From the NCBI RefSeq assembly GCF_000527095.1, contig NZ_AZUN01000001.1:558001-622000 (forward strand): a stretch of DNA of 64,000 bases, given 5' to 3'. The notes below the pieces were generated by a model, which saw only the letters and a program-made list of their open reading frames with translations, was not told the origin of the DNA and made no database searches. Origin of the DNA: Methylomicrobium lacus LW14. Lineage in GTDB: Bacteria; Pseudomonadota; Gammaproteobacteria; Methylococcales; Methylomonadaceae. Position 1 is the first letter of the stretch. Every line of letters starts with the position of its first letter. A program made the position numbers and the translations under genes. This document shows positions 8,643 through 17,458 of this stretch, piece after piece.

Positions 8643-10958
8643 ATGAACTCTCCCATATATCCGGAAGACTGGCCGGATCTGGACAAGGCACTCTACCTAC
8701 GTTCGATCAAACTCTTCAGCGCCGTCAAAAACTTGCTCAGCGTCAAACTAGAACTGTATGCCGACACGAAAGTGCTGCAAGGCGATATTTTTCTATTCAA
8801 TCATTTCTCTCGCTTCGAAACCTTTATCCCGCAGTTTCTGATTTACGAAAACACCGGAACTTTCAGTTGCGCGATCGCCTCGGGCGAGTTCTTCAAGGAA
8901 AAGAATATGCTGTCGAACTATCTGCAACATGTCGGCGTTTATCCGCACGACCATCCGCGTTTATTCGCGATGCTGGCGGGACAGATATTGCGTGGACGCA
9001 AAGTCATTATTTTCCCGGAAGGCGGGATGATCAAAGACCACCGTGTCATCGATAAGACAGGCGAATATAACATTTATTCGCGCATGACCGGACACCGGCG
9101 CAAACTGCATACCGGAGCCGCGGTGTTGGGGCAGGGTGTGGAAGCCATCAAAGTGGCTATACGCCATGCTTTTGATGAAGGTCGGCTTGAGCGTTTGCTG
9201 CACTGGCAGGAGCAGCTGCAATTCGACAATCTGAATGAGCTGTTGGCAGCTGCACACAAGCCGACGGTGATTGTGCCTGCCAACATTACGTTCTACCCGA
9301 TCCGCGCTTCGGAAAACCTGTTGTTCAAAAGCGTCGAACAGATCTCGGGCGGCTTGAGCTTACGCCAATCGGAAGAATTGCTGATCGAAAGCAACATCCT
9401 CCTCAAAGACACCGATATGGATATCCGGATGGGAAAACCAGTTAACCCCTGCTGTGTCTGGGACTGGCGCACCCATTTCATCATGAATAAAGTGGCGCCC
9501 GACATTGAAAAATTAGACCATGTATTTAAATTAAAAACGGATGCAAAAAACTGGAAGGAGCGGCTGCTGGAGCATTATTTCATCAAAAACGCGCAATGCG
9601 CGCGCGATCAATACATGAAAGAAATTTATGCCAACCTCACGGTCAACATCAGCCATCTGGCCTCCACTTTGATTATGAGTTTGATTGGCGCCAAACGGCG
9701 GCAAATTGATAAATGTCGGTTTTATCTGGTGCTCTATGTGGCGATCAAGCATCTGCAAAAAAACACCGATATCCATTTGCACAGCAGCCTGTTGAATCCG
9801 GACGACTATGGCGGTTTGCCGCACGGCGTCAGCACCCGTTTCGAACAATTTATTTGTTTTGCGAAGCAAGCGGAACTGATCGCCGAACGGGATGGCTGCT
9901 ATCACTTTTTACCCAAACTCTGCGAGGATTACGATTTCGACAGGATAAGGCTGGAAAATCCGATCGCCGTCTACAACAACGAAGCCGCGCCGCTACGCAC
10001 GGTGCTCGAAGCCTTGCTAGCGTCCGATGCAGAAAGTCGCGGTATTGATCCCTACCGTTTGGCCGCCTGGCATTTCGAAGACGAACAGTTGAGCCTGGCT
10101 TATGAACGGCAAACTTATGCAGATCATAGTAACGGAAACATGAAGCATCAGGAAACGGCCACTGCCGATCCGTCGCCATTTTTTATCCAGCCGAGTGAGC
10201 CCAACGGCTTCGGTATCTTATTGATCCACGGTCTCTTGGCCAGCCCCGCCGAATTGCGGGAATACGGCCGTTATCTGGCCGACCAGGGTTATACGGTGCT
10301 GGGCATCCGGCTTAAAGGCCACGGCACCTCGCCCTATGCCCTTCGGGATGCCAGCTTAGAACAGTGGTTCGGAAGCGTGCAAAAAGGCTTTAATATCCTA
10401 AAGGTTTATTGTTCCAAATTGTTCGTGATCGGCTTTTCGACCGGCGGGGCACTGGCGCTGAAACTGGCAGCGGAAAAGCCTGCCGAAATGATCGGACTGG
10501 TCTGTATATCGGTGTCGATAAAATTCGTCAATCCAGCTTTCATGCTGGTGCCGCTACTGTATAACGCCAATGCATTGGTGCGCTGGGTTTCCTCGTTCGA
10601 AGGCGTCAAGCCTTTTATCGAGCATGCGCCCGAACATCCCGACATCAACTACTGGAATATGCCGGTCAGGGCTTTATACGAACTGCGCCGCCTGATTCAT
10701 CAATTGGAATCGCTGTTGCCCAGTATTGCAACGCCGACGCTGGTGATGTATGCGGATCAGGATCCGGTGGTGTCGCCGCAAAGCGCCGAAATCGTTTTTA
10801 ATAAACTCGGCACTACGCACAAGGAGTTGCACCCGATAAAATCCGCTAAGCACGGCATCTTAACGGAGAATATCGGAAATAGCTGGGCCGTGATCGATGG
10901 CTTTTTAAGTCAATATCGTCACAATCATGTCGACGAAGCGATAACGCCGCGATTTTAG
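8643..10958 (+). CDS. acyltransferase / alpha-beta hydrolase fusion (paralogue 1)
   Basis: A 771-residue protein starting MNSPIYPEDW, with AGGAGG 10 bases upstream; the paralogue at 30230-32557 starts in the same way. The N-terminal PlsC-like acyltransferase domain shows NHFSRFE (an H-x4-E variant of the usual H-x4-D) and FPEGGMIKDHR. After a linker of more than 250 residues comes a monoglyceride-lipase-like hydrolase: oxyanion segment IHGLLASPAE, nucleophile in GFSTGGA, acid in DQDPVVS and catalytic His in SAKHGI. One chain could thus transfer and release acyl groups on glycerolipids. The substrate is unknown. The gene stands alone with about 110-210 bases either side. Confidence 0.85.
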   Translation: MNSPIYPEDWPDLDKALYLRSIKLFSAVKNLLSVKLELYADTKVLQGDIFLFNHFSRFETFIPQFLIYENTGTFSCAIASGEFFKEKNMLSNYLQHVGVYPHDHPRLFAMLAGQILRGRKVIIFPEGGMIKDHRVIDKTGEYNIYSRMTGHRRKLHTGAAVLGQGVEAIKVAIRHAFDEGRLERLLHWQEQLQFDNLNELLAAAHKPTVIVPANITFYPIRASENLLFKSVEQISGGLSLRQSEELLIESNILLKDTDMDIRMGKPVNPCCVWDWRTHFIMNKVAPDIEKLDHVFKLKTDAKNWKERLLEHYFIKNAQCARDQYMKEIYANLTVNISHLASTLIMSLIGAKRRQIDKCRFYLVLYVAIKHLQKNTDIHLHSSLLNPDDYGGLPHGVSTRFEQFICFAKQAELIAERDGCYHFLPKLCEDYDFDRIRLENPIAVYNNEAAPLRTVLEALLASDAESRGIDPYRLAAWHFEDEQLSLAYERQTYADHSNGNMKHQETATADPSPFFIQPSEPNGFGILLIHGLLASPAELREYGRYLADQGYTVLGIRLKGHGTSPYALRDASLEQWFGSVQKGFNILKVYCSKLFVIGFSTGGALALKLAAEKPAEMIGLVCISVSIKFVNPAFMLVPLLYNANALVRWVSSFEGVKPFIEHAPEHPDINYWNMPVRALYELRRLIHQLESLLPSIATPTLVMYADQDPVVSPQSAEIVFNKLGTTHKELHPIKSAKHGILTENIGNSWAVIDGFLSQYRHNHVDEAITPRF

Positions 10959-11071
10959 CAACCGAATGTCATAGGCGGTTGATCAATTCGTAGGACAAAC
11001 AGAGCTGATGCATGCACAGCAAAGCTCACACAGGCGCGACTTCTCTCGGTGCGCGTACTTGCACAGAGGAT

Positions 11072-12079
11072 TCAATTGATAGTTATTTGTGACGCCGTTA
11101 TTTCGTTCAAATAAGGCCTTTTAAAAATAGGCGTGGGTTCGCCGTTCAGCCTCGTCAATGCCGCCTCCAGTGCATGCCGGTCAAATGCAGGCAGCATCTG
11201 GCCATTGGCCTTTTCAATAAGCGTTAACGCCGCGGCGTAGCGCTGATCTTGCGTCATCGTTTCGCCTTCAAGGTCGGGATGCGCTTCGATGTAAAGCGTA
11301 TCGTCAAGCCATCCGACCTTGATCGGCTGCTTGACGATATAAACCGGCGTTCCGACCGGCACCGATTGGTATAACGCCTCGATATCCTCCGGGTACATGC
11401 GAACGCAACCATGCGTAATCTGCATGCCGATGCCGTAGATTTTGTCGATGTCGGTGCCGTGGATCAGATAGCCGCCGGGAATGTCGAGATGCATCATGTA
11501 GGCCCCGAGCGGGTTGTGAGGTCCGGGCGGCACCACCGCCGGCAAAGGATCGCCGTTCGCCGCGTGTTCGCGGCGGATCGATTCCGGCGGGTGCCAGGCG
11601 GGATCTTTGACTTTTCTGACGATGCGGGTCTTGCCGAGCGGCGTTTTCCAGTCCTGCCGGCCGATGCCATGCGCATAAGAAATGACCTGAGGCGCTTTGC
11701 CTTTCTCAGCCGGCGGATAGTAATACATGCGGTATTCGGCGATATTCAGGGTGATGCCGTCGCGGGGCGTATCCGGCAGTATCCGCCGGTTCGCCAAACG
11801 AATGACTTCGTCCTTTTTGATATGCCAGCGATCGGTATCGGGATTCAAGCGCACGATTTCCGTTTGTCCCAAATTAAAGCGCCTGGCCACGTCGAGCAAG
11901 GTTTCGTTGTGTTCGGCGCGGGTTAACGAAAAACTGTCATCGAATTCGGTAATGACGCTATCGTTGCCGTTCGCCGGCAAGTCATAAGTCGTTGCCCAGG
12001 CTTTGCAATTCAGAGCGGATAACAAAGTCAAAAAAGCCAATGCGGCGGAAATTTTCATGAAGAATATTTTGGAACTCAT
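11072..12079 (-). CDS. L,D-transpeptidase (YkuD family) with LysM-like segment
   Basis: A 335-residue secreted protein. It has a signal peptide (an alternative start at 12058 gives MKISAALAFLTLLSALNC), then a LysM-like stretch around residues 50-95 (NETLLDVARRFNLGQTEIVRLNPD). The YkuD catalytic domain follows, with IHGTDIDKIYGIGMQITHGC then VRM; this contains the paired His and the catalytic Cys of the HGCVRM motif. Such enzymes form 3-3 cross-links in peptidoglycan or attach lipoproteins to it. It is a single gene with no co-oriented close neighbour, since moeA ends 163 bases upstream. Which of the two reactions it performs cannot be told. Confidence 0.9.
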   Translation of the reverse strand: MSSKIFFMKISAALAFLTLLSALNCKAWATTYDLPANGNDSVITEFDDSFSLTRAEHNETLLDVARRFNLGQTEIVRLNPDTDRWHIKKDEVIRLANRRILPDTPRDGITLNIAEYRMYYYPPAEKGKAPQVISYAHGIGRQDWKTPLGKTRIVRKVKDPAWHPPESIRREHAANGDPLPAVVPPGPHNPLGAYMMHLDIPGGYLIHGTDIDKIYGIGMQITHGCVRMYPEDIEALYQSVPVGTPVYIVKQPIKVGWLDDTLYIEAHPDLEGETMTQDQRYAAALTLIEKANGQMLPAFDRHALEAALTRLNGEPTPIFKRPYLNEITASQITIN

Positions 12080-12242
12080 GAGGGATTAAAAAGCAGGGAA
12101 AGACTATTTTCCGGAAAAGGAAAGCAGTGCCTGACGGCTATCGGAAATTTCGATAGAATGCCAATCAGTATATACTAATATTTAGATGTATGAAGCGAAA
12201 ACGAAGGCGCTTGTTGCAAAAATAAAGCCTGCCCCGACCGGT

Positions 12243-13502
12243 TTAAAACATCCCCGCGAAGGGCTTGACCGAAACCCATTCCCCGGCCTTTACGTTCCCC
12301 CGCTCATGCTCCAGGATGATGAACGCATTCGCCCTGCTCATCGAACTTAACATCCCCGAGCCCTGTTGGCCTGTGCTGCGGACGGTCCATTCACCGTTTC
12401 GATCCTGCTCGATGATGCCGCGCTGCACTTCGGTGCGGCCCGGTTTTTTGCGTAGGTCTTCCAGAGTACGGGCCGGAAAGACCGGAGCGATCGGTTTGTC
12501 CTGCATGCCGAGCATTTTTTCGAGCGCAGGCAGGACCACGAAATAGAAGGTGACCAGCACCGCGACCGGATTGCCGGGCAGGCCGAAGAATACCGCATTG
12601 CCGATTTGGCCGAAGGCCAGGGGGCGACCGGGTTTGATCGCGACTTTCCAGAAGCCGATTTGCCCTGAGGCCTGCAAGGCGGTCTTGGTGTAATCGGCTT
12701 CGCCGGCCGAGACGCCGCCGCTCGAGATGATCACGTCGGCGAATCGGCCGGCTTGTTCGAACGCCTGCCGCAGCGCCTCGGGCTTGTCTTCGACGATGCC
12801 GAGGTTGATTACTTCGATGTCGGGCCGATCGAGCGCGGCCAGCAGGCTGTAGCGGTTGCTGTCATAGAGCCCCGCGGCGCCCGGAGGGCTTCCTATGCTG
12901 TAAATCTCGTCGCCGGTCGAGGCGATCGCGATCCTGAGCCTGCGGCTTACGTTGACCTCCGGGATGCCGAGCGAGGCGAGCAGGCCGATGTCGGGCGGCG
13001 TCAGCCATTTGCCGGGGTGCAGGATCGTCTGGCCTTGCCGGATGTCTTCGCCGGCTTGGCGCACGTTCTGGCCGGATTTATGGCGGCTGTCGATCACGAT
13101 CGCATCGCCGCGGGCTTCGACCAGTTCCTGCATGATCACCGTGTCGAGTCCTTCCGGCATCATCGCGCCGGTCATGATACGCAGGCATTGGCCTGGCTTG
13201 ATTGCACCGTTGAAGACTTCGCCGGCATAGGCCTTGCCGGCAATTTTTAAAGTCCGCGTGCCTTCTGCGGGCAAATCGCTTGAATGCACGGCGTAACCGT
13301 CCACCGCCGAATTGGTCTGCGCCGGCACATTGAAACCGGCGGTGACGGCTTCGGCCAGCGTGCGGCCGCGCGCTTTTTCGATAGCAAGGCGCTCGTAGCC
13401 GCCTGCGACCGGTACGGCGGCAAGGATGCGGGCCAGCGCTTCGTCGAGCGGAATCAGGCCGGGTTCGTCGATGTCGTGGCAAGTCGGTTGGGTCGTGATC
13501 AT
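12243..13502 (-). CDS. moeA: molybdopterin molybdenumtransferase MoeA
   Basis: A 419-residue protein of the MoeA family, close to the 411 residues of E. coli MoeA. The open frame extends upstream, but the start at 13502 (MITTQPTCHD) overlaps the soxA stop as ATGA. Characteristic segments are FNVPAQTNSAVDGYAV, RIMTGAMMPEGLDTV, the MPT-binding SSGGVSAGEADYTK, and FFGLPGNPVAVLVTF. It inserts molybdate into adenylylated molybdopterin in the cytoplasm. Its place as last gene after soxA is notable, because the molybdenum-containing SoxCD is not encoded in this window. Confidence 0.95.
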   Translation of the reverse strand: MITTQPTCHDIDEPGLIPLDEALARILAAVPVAGGYERLAIEKARGRTLAEAVTAGFNVPAQTNSAVDGYAVHSSDLPAEGTRTLKIAGKAYAGEVFNGAIKPGQCLRIMTGAMMPEGLDTVIMQELVEARGDAIVIDSRHKSGQNVRQAGEDIRQGQTILHPGKWLTPPDIGLLASLGIPEVNVSRRLRIAIASTGDEIYSIGSPPGAAGLYDSNRYSLLAALDRPDIEVINLGIVEDKPEALRQAFEQAGRFADVIISSGGVSAGEADYTKTALQASGQIGFWKVAIKPGRPLAFGQIGNAVFFGLPGNPVAVLVTFYFVVLPALEKMLGMQDKPIAPVFPARTLEDLRKKPGRTEVQRGIIEQDRNGEWTVRSTGQQGSGMLSSMSRANAFIILEHERGNVKAGEWVSVKPFAGMF

Positions 13503-14341
13503 TTGCGTGTGCTGGGCCCTGTGATCGGGATGCCGTTGCTCAGGTAGCTTAAAAAATATTCGAGATTGCGGAGGACTTCGCTGTCTGCGGGCGGCGCTTC
13601 GGCCTTGATTTGGGCCAGGCATTCGCGAAAACGCCGGTGCAGCGTGCCCATCTCGCCCCATTTGAGCCGATAAGTCGGCCAGTTAGTGGTGTGGCCGAGC
13701 GAGGCGCTGAGGATTTCCGAACGGATGCGTTTGCCGGCATTCTGCACATGACAGGTCGCGCAGGCGAAATTCAGCTGGCCGCGCCGTGTGTAATAAAAAT
13801 CCTTGCCTTGCCGATAGGCGGCCAGGGCGCGCGGGTCGTCTTCGGGGATGACGGTGGCCATCGTGTTGCCGCGCGAGGTGTAGGCCATGTAGGCTAAGAG
13901 TTGGGTGATCTCGCCTTTTTCGGCGTCCAGCGCCGGTTCACCGTTGCTTGCGCGGCAATCGTTCAAAGCCGTGGCGAGGATGACGACTTCGCCTTTGGAC
14001 TTATCCCAGGCGGGATAGCGATGCGCGATGCCGATGCCTTTGTCCGGAAAACAGTCGGCATAATGGCGGCCGGTTTGCGGAAACGGCGTGTTGAACAACT
14101 TTTCGCCTTGTTCTATCGCCGCTTCATAAGGCGGAAATTCTTCGATCGCGCGCCAGGACTCGCGTGCGACCGGGTCGATCGCATAGGCGCCGTTCGCGTA
14201 GTCGCTCAATTGCAGCTGCGGGAAGAGTTGGCGGTAATGGTCCCTGAATTGTTGTTGGTCCTGCTGCGGGTTTGCCTGCACGGGGTGGGCAATGAACAAC
14301 AAAGGTGCAAGATGCCAGACGCAAACTTTAATTGAGGACAT
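13499..14341 (-). CDS. soxA: SoxA, c-type cytochrome of the SoxAX complex
   Basis: A 280-residue periplasmic protein with a signal peptide (LLFIAHPVQA). A single haem motif CATCH lies near residue 198. The Cys pair in YADCFPDKG and LNDCRASNGE is typical of monohaem SoxA, where it replaces the first haem. The likely active-site cysteine is in RRFRECLAQ. SoxAX attaches thiosulfate to the SoxY cysteine. The gene overlaps soxZ by 14 bases and moeA by 4, so translation is coupled. Confidence 0.93.
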   Translation of the reverse strand: MSSIKVCVWHLAPLLFIAHPVQANPQQDQQQFRDHYRQLFPQLQLSDYANGAYAIDPVARESWRAIEEFPPYEAAIEQGEKLFNTPFPQTGRHYADCFPDKGIGIAHRYPAWDKSKGEVVILATALNDCRASNGEPALDAEKGEITQLLAYMAYTSRGNTMATVIPEDDPRALAAYRQGKDFYYTRRGQLNFACATCHVQNAGKRIRSEILSASLGHTTNWPTYRLKWGEMGTLHRRFRECLAQIKAEAPPADSEVLRNLEYFLSYLSNGIPITGPSTRK

Positions 14342-14639
14342 GCTCTTCGCTGTCCCGGTTGCCGAGATTGTCGACCCATTCGATTTTGATCCGATCGCCC
14401 GGTTCGCCGCCTTTCAACATGAACGCAAAATAAGGGTCTTTCGAAATGCTGGCGCCCATCTGGCAATTCACGATCACTTTTCCGTTACGGCTCATTGTCA
14501 GTTCCTGGATGTGATGCGCCGGAATCAACTGATTCGTCTTCGGGTCCTTGTTGCGGCCGGTTTCCATCGGATGGCTGATCAAGGTTCTGATCTGGGTCTT
14601 GCCGTTTTCGCGCTTGCTGCGGATCTTGATGCTCGACAT
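14328..14639 (-). CDS. soxZ: SoxZ, sulfur carrier partner
   Basis: A 103-residue immunoglobulin-like protein of the SoxZ family with ISHPMETGRNKD, HHIQELTMSRNGK and a C-terminal GDRIKIEWVDNLG strand. It has no signal peptide and should reach the periplasm with the Tat-exported SoxY. It pairs with SoxY to carry the sulfur substrate. It starts 1 base after the soxY stop codon. Confidence 0.94.
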   Translation of the reverse strand: MSSIKIRSKRENGKTQIRTLISHPMETGRNKDPKTNQLIPAHHIQELTMSRNGKVIVNCQMGASISKDPYFAFMLKGGEPGDRIKIEWVDNLGNRDSEEHVLN

Positions 14640-14640
14640 C

Positions 14641-15111
14641 TTAGCCTCCGCAGCCGCCGATCGTGACTTTGACCAGTTGCCTGGCGCTGTACAAACCGCT
14701 GCCGGTTTCCGCGACCACGATCACGTCGGAGGTTTCGGCCATTTTGATGCGCGCCGAAACGAAAGCATCGAGTTCGGGCGAAAGCTCGAAACGCGCGGCC
14801 AGCGGCACCGGATTTTTCGCGACGAAGATCGAGATCGCGCGGACATCGCCGAGCCGGCTGCTGACCGTCAGCGGCACGACCGCGCCGTTTTCGGCGATCG
14901 TCGGTATCTTCAGCTCGATGTCTTTGCTGTCGGCGATTTTTTGCCCCTTGTACAAACGTGTTATCGAGTCATCCAGTTTGCCCGGCGTGAAGTTTTCGGC
15001 CTGCCATTGGGCCATCGCCTTCAGCGGCATTAGCCAGCCCAGGGTTGAAGCAATTGAATAGGCGCTGACACTCAGCGTTTTCTTGATGAAGGCTCGGCGG
15101 GTTTCGGTCAT
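14641..15111 (-). CDS. soxY: SoxY, sulfur-carrying protein
   Basis: A 156-residue protein. I chose the ATG at 15111 because GGAG lies just before it and it overlaps the soxX stop as ATGA; a second ATG lies 12 bases upstream. The N-terminus carries a Tat signal, RRAFIKKTLS. The C-terminus ends VTIGGCGG, the flexible swinging arm whose cysteine carries the sulfur intermediate. With SoxZ it forms the SoxYZ carrier of periplasmic thiosulfate oxidation. Confidence 0.94.
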   Translation of the reverse strand: MTETRRAFIKKTLSVSAYSIASTLGWLMPLKAMAQWQAENFTPGKLDDSITRLYKGQKIADSKDIELKIPTIAENGAVVPLTVSSRLGDVRAISIFVAKNPVPLAARFELSPELDAFVSARIKMAETSDVIVVAETGSGLYSARQLVKVTIGGCGG

Positions 15112-15452
15112 GGCAGACTCCATAAATAGTCGACAACCTGGTCGATTTCGTCAGGGCTCAGGATGTTGTTCTTGCCGAACGGCGGCATGCTGGTTTCGGG
15201 ATTGAAGCGGGTTGCATCGAAGATCTGCTCGCGAAGTTGTGGCTTGTCCTTGAAGCGGGTCTTGAGTGCGGCCAAAGGCGGGCCGATATTGCCGGGCGAT
15301 TCGCCGTCGTCGATCGCATGGCAGGCCAGGCAGTTGCCTTTGTTGCGGTCGAAAGCCAGTTTTTTGCCGGCGTTGATGCGTGCTTCGGAGATTTCCGTAG
15401 CCGCGGCGCAGGCGGCCAGTAATCCAAGCAAAACCGGCAAAAAAAGCTTCAT
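15108..15452 (-). CDS. soxX: SoxX, monohaem cytochrome c
   Basis: A 114-residue secreted cytochrome with a signal peptide (MKLFLPVLLGLLAACAAA), the haem motif CLACH near residue 41 and the axial methionine in ETSMPPFG. It is the small subunit of SoxAX. Oddly soxX and soxA are separated by soxY and soxZ, and soxX directly follows thiE with a 4-base overlap. The LLAAC segment could also read as a lipobox, but the haem domain argues for a soluble subunit. Confidence 0.92.
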   Translation of the reverse strand: MKLFLPVLLGLLAACAAATEISEARINAGKKLAFDRNKGNCLACHAIDDGESPGNIGPPLAALKTRFKDKPQLREQIFDATRFNPETSMPPFGKNNILSPDEIDQVVDYLWSLP

Positions 15453-16069
15453 CGGCGGTCGAACAGGCGTTGATAGGCCCGGGCCGAGGCTTCCGGTTCG
15501 CGGTCGAAAATACCGCCGATCACGGCCAGTAAATCAGCCCCGGCGGCGAGCAATTCGGCGCCGTTTTCCGGCAATATGCCGCCAATCGCGACGATCGGAA
15601 TCGAAAGCGTCTGTTTGGCCTGCCGAAGCGTCTCGAGTTGGGCGGGGGCGGCCAAGGGTTTCGAGTTCGATGGGAAAAAACGCCCGAAGGCCGCATAGGT
15701 CGCGCCGTGCGCCTGAGCTTCTTGGGCCCGTTCGAGCGAGTTGTAGCAGGAGATGCCGATGATCGCGGCCGCGCCGAGCTTCTCTCTGGCCTCGCGGATA
15801 TGGCCGTCGTCCTTGCCGAGATGCACGCCGTCGGCGCCGGCCTCTATGGACAGGTCGAGATCGTCATTGACCAGCAGCGGGACTCGATGGCGGTGGCAGA
15901 CCTTGACCAGTTCGCGGGCCAGAGCCAGCGCATCGGCGGGATTTTTGTCGCGGTATTGCACGACCGCGGCACCGCCCCGGATCGCGGCTTCGACTTCCGC
16001 GATCACCGTATCCGGCGCTTTATGATCGGTTTGGGTGATCGCGTACAGTCCGCGTGTTGGGAATTTCAT
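15449..16069 (-). CDS. thiE: thiamine-phosphate synthase ThiE
   Basis: A 206-residue TIM-barrel protein close to the usual ThiE length. Key segments are VVQYRDKN (diphosphate side), LLVNDDLDLSIEAGADGVHLGKDD, AAFGRFFPSNSK and the phosphate loop IVAIGGI. It condenses HMP diphosphate with thiazole phosphate to give thiamine phosphate. It overlaps thiD upstream and soxX downstream by 4 bases each. Confidence 0.95.
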   Translation of the reverse strand: MKFPTRGLYAITQTDHKAPDTVIAEVEAAIRGGAAVVQYRDKNPADALALARELVKVCHRHRVPLLVNDDLDLSIEAGADGVHLGKDDGHIREAREKLGAAAIIGISCYNSLERAQEAQAHGATYAAFGRFFPSNSKPLAAPAQLETLRQAKQTLSIPIVAIGGILPENGAELLAAGADLLAVIGGIFDREPEASARAYQRLFDRR

Positions 16070-16857
16070 ACGCCGGCCTCCATCCAGAACAGGCGGTCCG
16101 GATTGTGCTGGCCCTTGCCGGCCAGATAGCCATTATGCAGCGCGTTCCAGGTATATTCCTGCGCTTCGGCAACCGCCTGCACCGGCGTCAGGCCCTGCGC
16201 CAGAAGGCCTGCGATGCTGGCCGCCAGCGTGCAGCCGGAGCCGTGGTAGCTTGCGGGCAGACGGTCCCAGTGGTAGGTTTCCAGACAGCGCCGGTCATGA
16301 TAGAGCCGGTTACTGACCGTCGGCGTGGTTTCGTGCGCGCCGGTGATCAGCACATAGCGGCAGCCCTTGTCGAGCAGGGCCAGGCCGCACCGGTCCAGAT
16401 CGTCGAGCCCGGCCAGCTTGCGGGCTTCCTGGCTGTTCGGCGTCAAGACGGTCGTGCGGGGCAGCAAGAGATCGACGATCGTAGCGAGCAATTGCCTGTC
16501 CGACATCGCCGCGCCGCCGCCGGCCGCGAGCACCGGATCGAGCACGACCGGAATCTGCGGGTGCTCCAGCAGTATCGCATGAATCGCCGCGGCGGTTTCA
16601 TGATGGCCGATCAGGCCGATCTTGAAGGCCTTGACGTCCAGGTCCGCCAGCACCGTGTTCGCCTGGCTGATGATGTCTTCGGGACGCTGCGGCAGCAGTT
16701 TTTTGACATTGCGGGTGTCCTGCTCGGTCAGCGCGGTGATCACGCTGGCGGCATGGCAGCGGTGGCTGACCAGGGTTTCGATATCGGCCTGCACGCCGGC
16801 CCCGCCGCTCGGGTCATGGCCGGAAAAGCAGAGGACGACGGGGCGGGTGATCGGCAT
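16066..16857 (-). CDS. thiD: hydroxymethylpyrimidine/phosphomethylpyrimidine kinase ThiD
   Basis: A 263-residue ribokinase-family protein. It has the N-terminal FSGHDPSGGAGVQADI, VLDPVLAAGGG, TPNSQEA and the anion-hole/catalytic segment YHGSGCTLAASIAGLLAQG. It phosphorylates HMP twice to HMP-PP, the substrate of the neighbouring ThiE. It is the first gene of the operon running to moeA. The 219 bases upstream show no TPP riboswitch that I can recognise. Confidence 0.95.
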   Translation of the reverse strand: MPITRPVVLCFSGHDPSGGAGVQADIETLVSHRCHAASVITALTEQDTRNVKKLLPQRPEDIISQANTVLADLDVKAFKIGLIGHHETAAAIHAILLEHPQIPVVLDPVLAAGGGAAMSDRQLLATIVDLLLPRTTVLTPNSQEARKLAGLDDLDRCGLALLDKGCRYVLITGAHETTPTVSNRLYHDRRCLETYHWDRLPASYHGSGCTLAASIAGLLAQGLTPVQAVAEAQEYTWNALHNGYLAGKGQHNPDRLFWMEAGV

Positions 16858-17045
16858 GATGATGGATTGAAGGCTAAAACGGAATGGCCTATTTTAACCC
16901 GAAAAATCTTATCAAGTGAGGATTCGTGGTATTCCGTCGCCTCGATACCGTGGCGCGTAATAGCGGATTCGAAAGATTTGTTCCCTCGATTTCTTACTGA
17001 ACTTACCGACTCCGTCTTCTTTTTTGATCGATAACGCGTCAAGTC

Positions 17046-17128
17046 CCGTAAGGTAGGTAGAGCGCAGAGAAACCCATCATACCCCAGTATGATGGGTTTC
17101 GGCGTCCATGCCTCTACCCATCCTACGG
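17046..17128. repeat. two-tier palindromic repeat
   Basis: An inner perfect hairpin, GAAACCCATCATAC (17069-17082) against GTATGATGGGTTTC (17087-17100) with loop CCCA, is nested in outer arms at 17046-17062 and 17112-17128 (CTCTACCCATCCTACGG). The structure is that of an interspersed REP/MITE-type repeat. Its right part forms the end of the cassette gene at 17077. Confidence 0.75.
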
Positions 17129-17319
17129 CCCTTCGTCTGGAATAGAACGGCGACATCGCCAGGATTGCCTTGAATTGAGATGGTTTCTCCCGTTTTTGGG
17201 TTCGTGGTTTCTACGCCACCATCAGCAAGCTTGACGCCATCTTGCTTTCTGACTACCTCGAACCACTCATCAAGGGTTATGCCCTGTGGGTTTCGTTCAA
17301 TGTGAAGTGTGTATGCCAT
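17077..17319 (-). CDS. cassette-type small protein with a repeat-derived C-terminus
   Basis: An 80-residue frame from the ATG at 17319, MAYTLHIERNPQGITLDEW. The part up to about residue 60 (ETTNPKTGETISI, QGNPGDVAVLF) resembles a small family common on integron cassettes. The last 20 residues (KGRRMGRGMDAETHHTGV) are encoded by the palindromic repeat at 17046-17128. The natural C-terminus therefore appears to be missing and replaced. Function is unknown, and it is probably a decayed cassette gene at the end of the array. Confidence 0.55.
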   Translation of the reverse strand: MAYTLHIERNPQGITLDEWFEVVRKQDGVKLADGGVETTNPKTGETISIQGNPGDVAVLFQTKGRRMGRGMDAETHHTGV

Positions 17320-17327
17320 GGAGCTTT

Positions 17328-17393
17328 TTAGCGTTATTAATAAGGTGTTTATTGCGGCTTGCCGCAAGACGTCCCCTTGACGGAGGGGTTAGC
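17328..17393 (-). repeat. degenerate attC-like site
   Basis: The right half (GACGTCCCCTTGACGGAGG then GGTTAGC) matches the attC at 22861-22938, and the centre TTGCGGCTTGCCGCAA is a hairpin. The left half lacks the expected YAAC box. It looks like a decayed cassette recombination site. Confidence 0.5.
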
Positions 17394-17458
17394 GGTCGCC
17401 GGCCGGAGCAGCACTCGAGGAGAAGTTGCTAGGAGAGGCGCGTTAGCCAACACGGCGA

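Noticed and set aside
16858..17076. TPP riboswitch upstream of thiD
   Set aside because: I see no CTGAGA box nor the conserved pyrophosphate-sensor segment on the minus strand.
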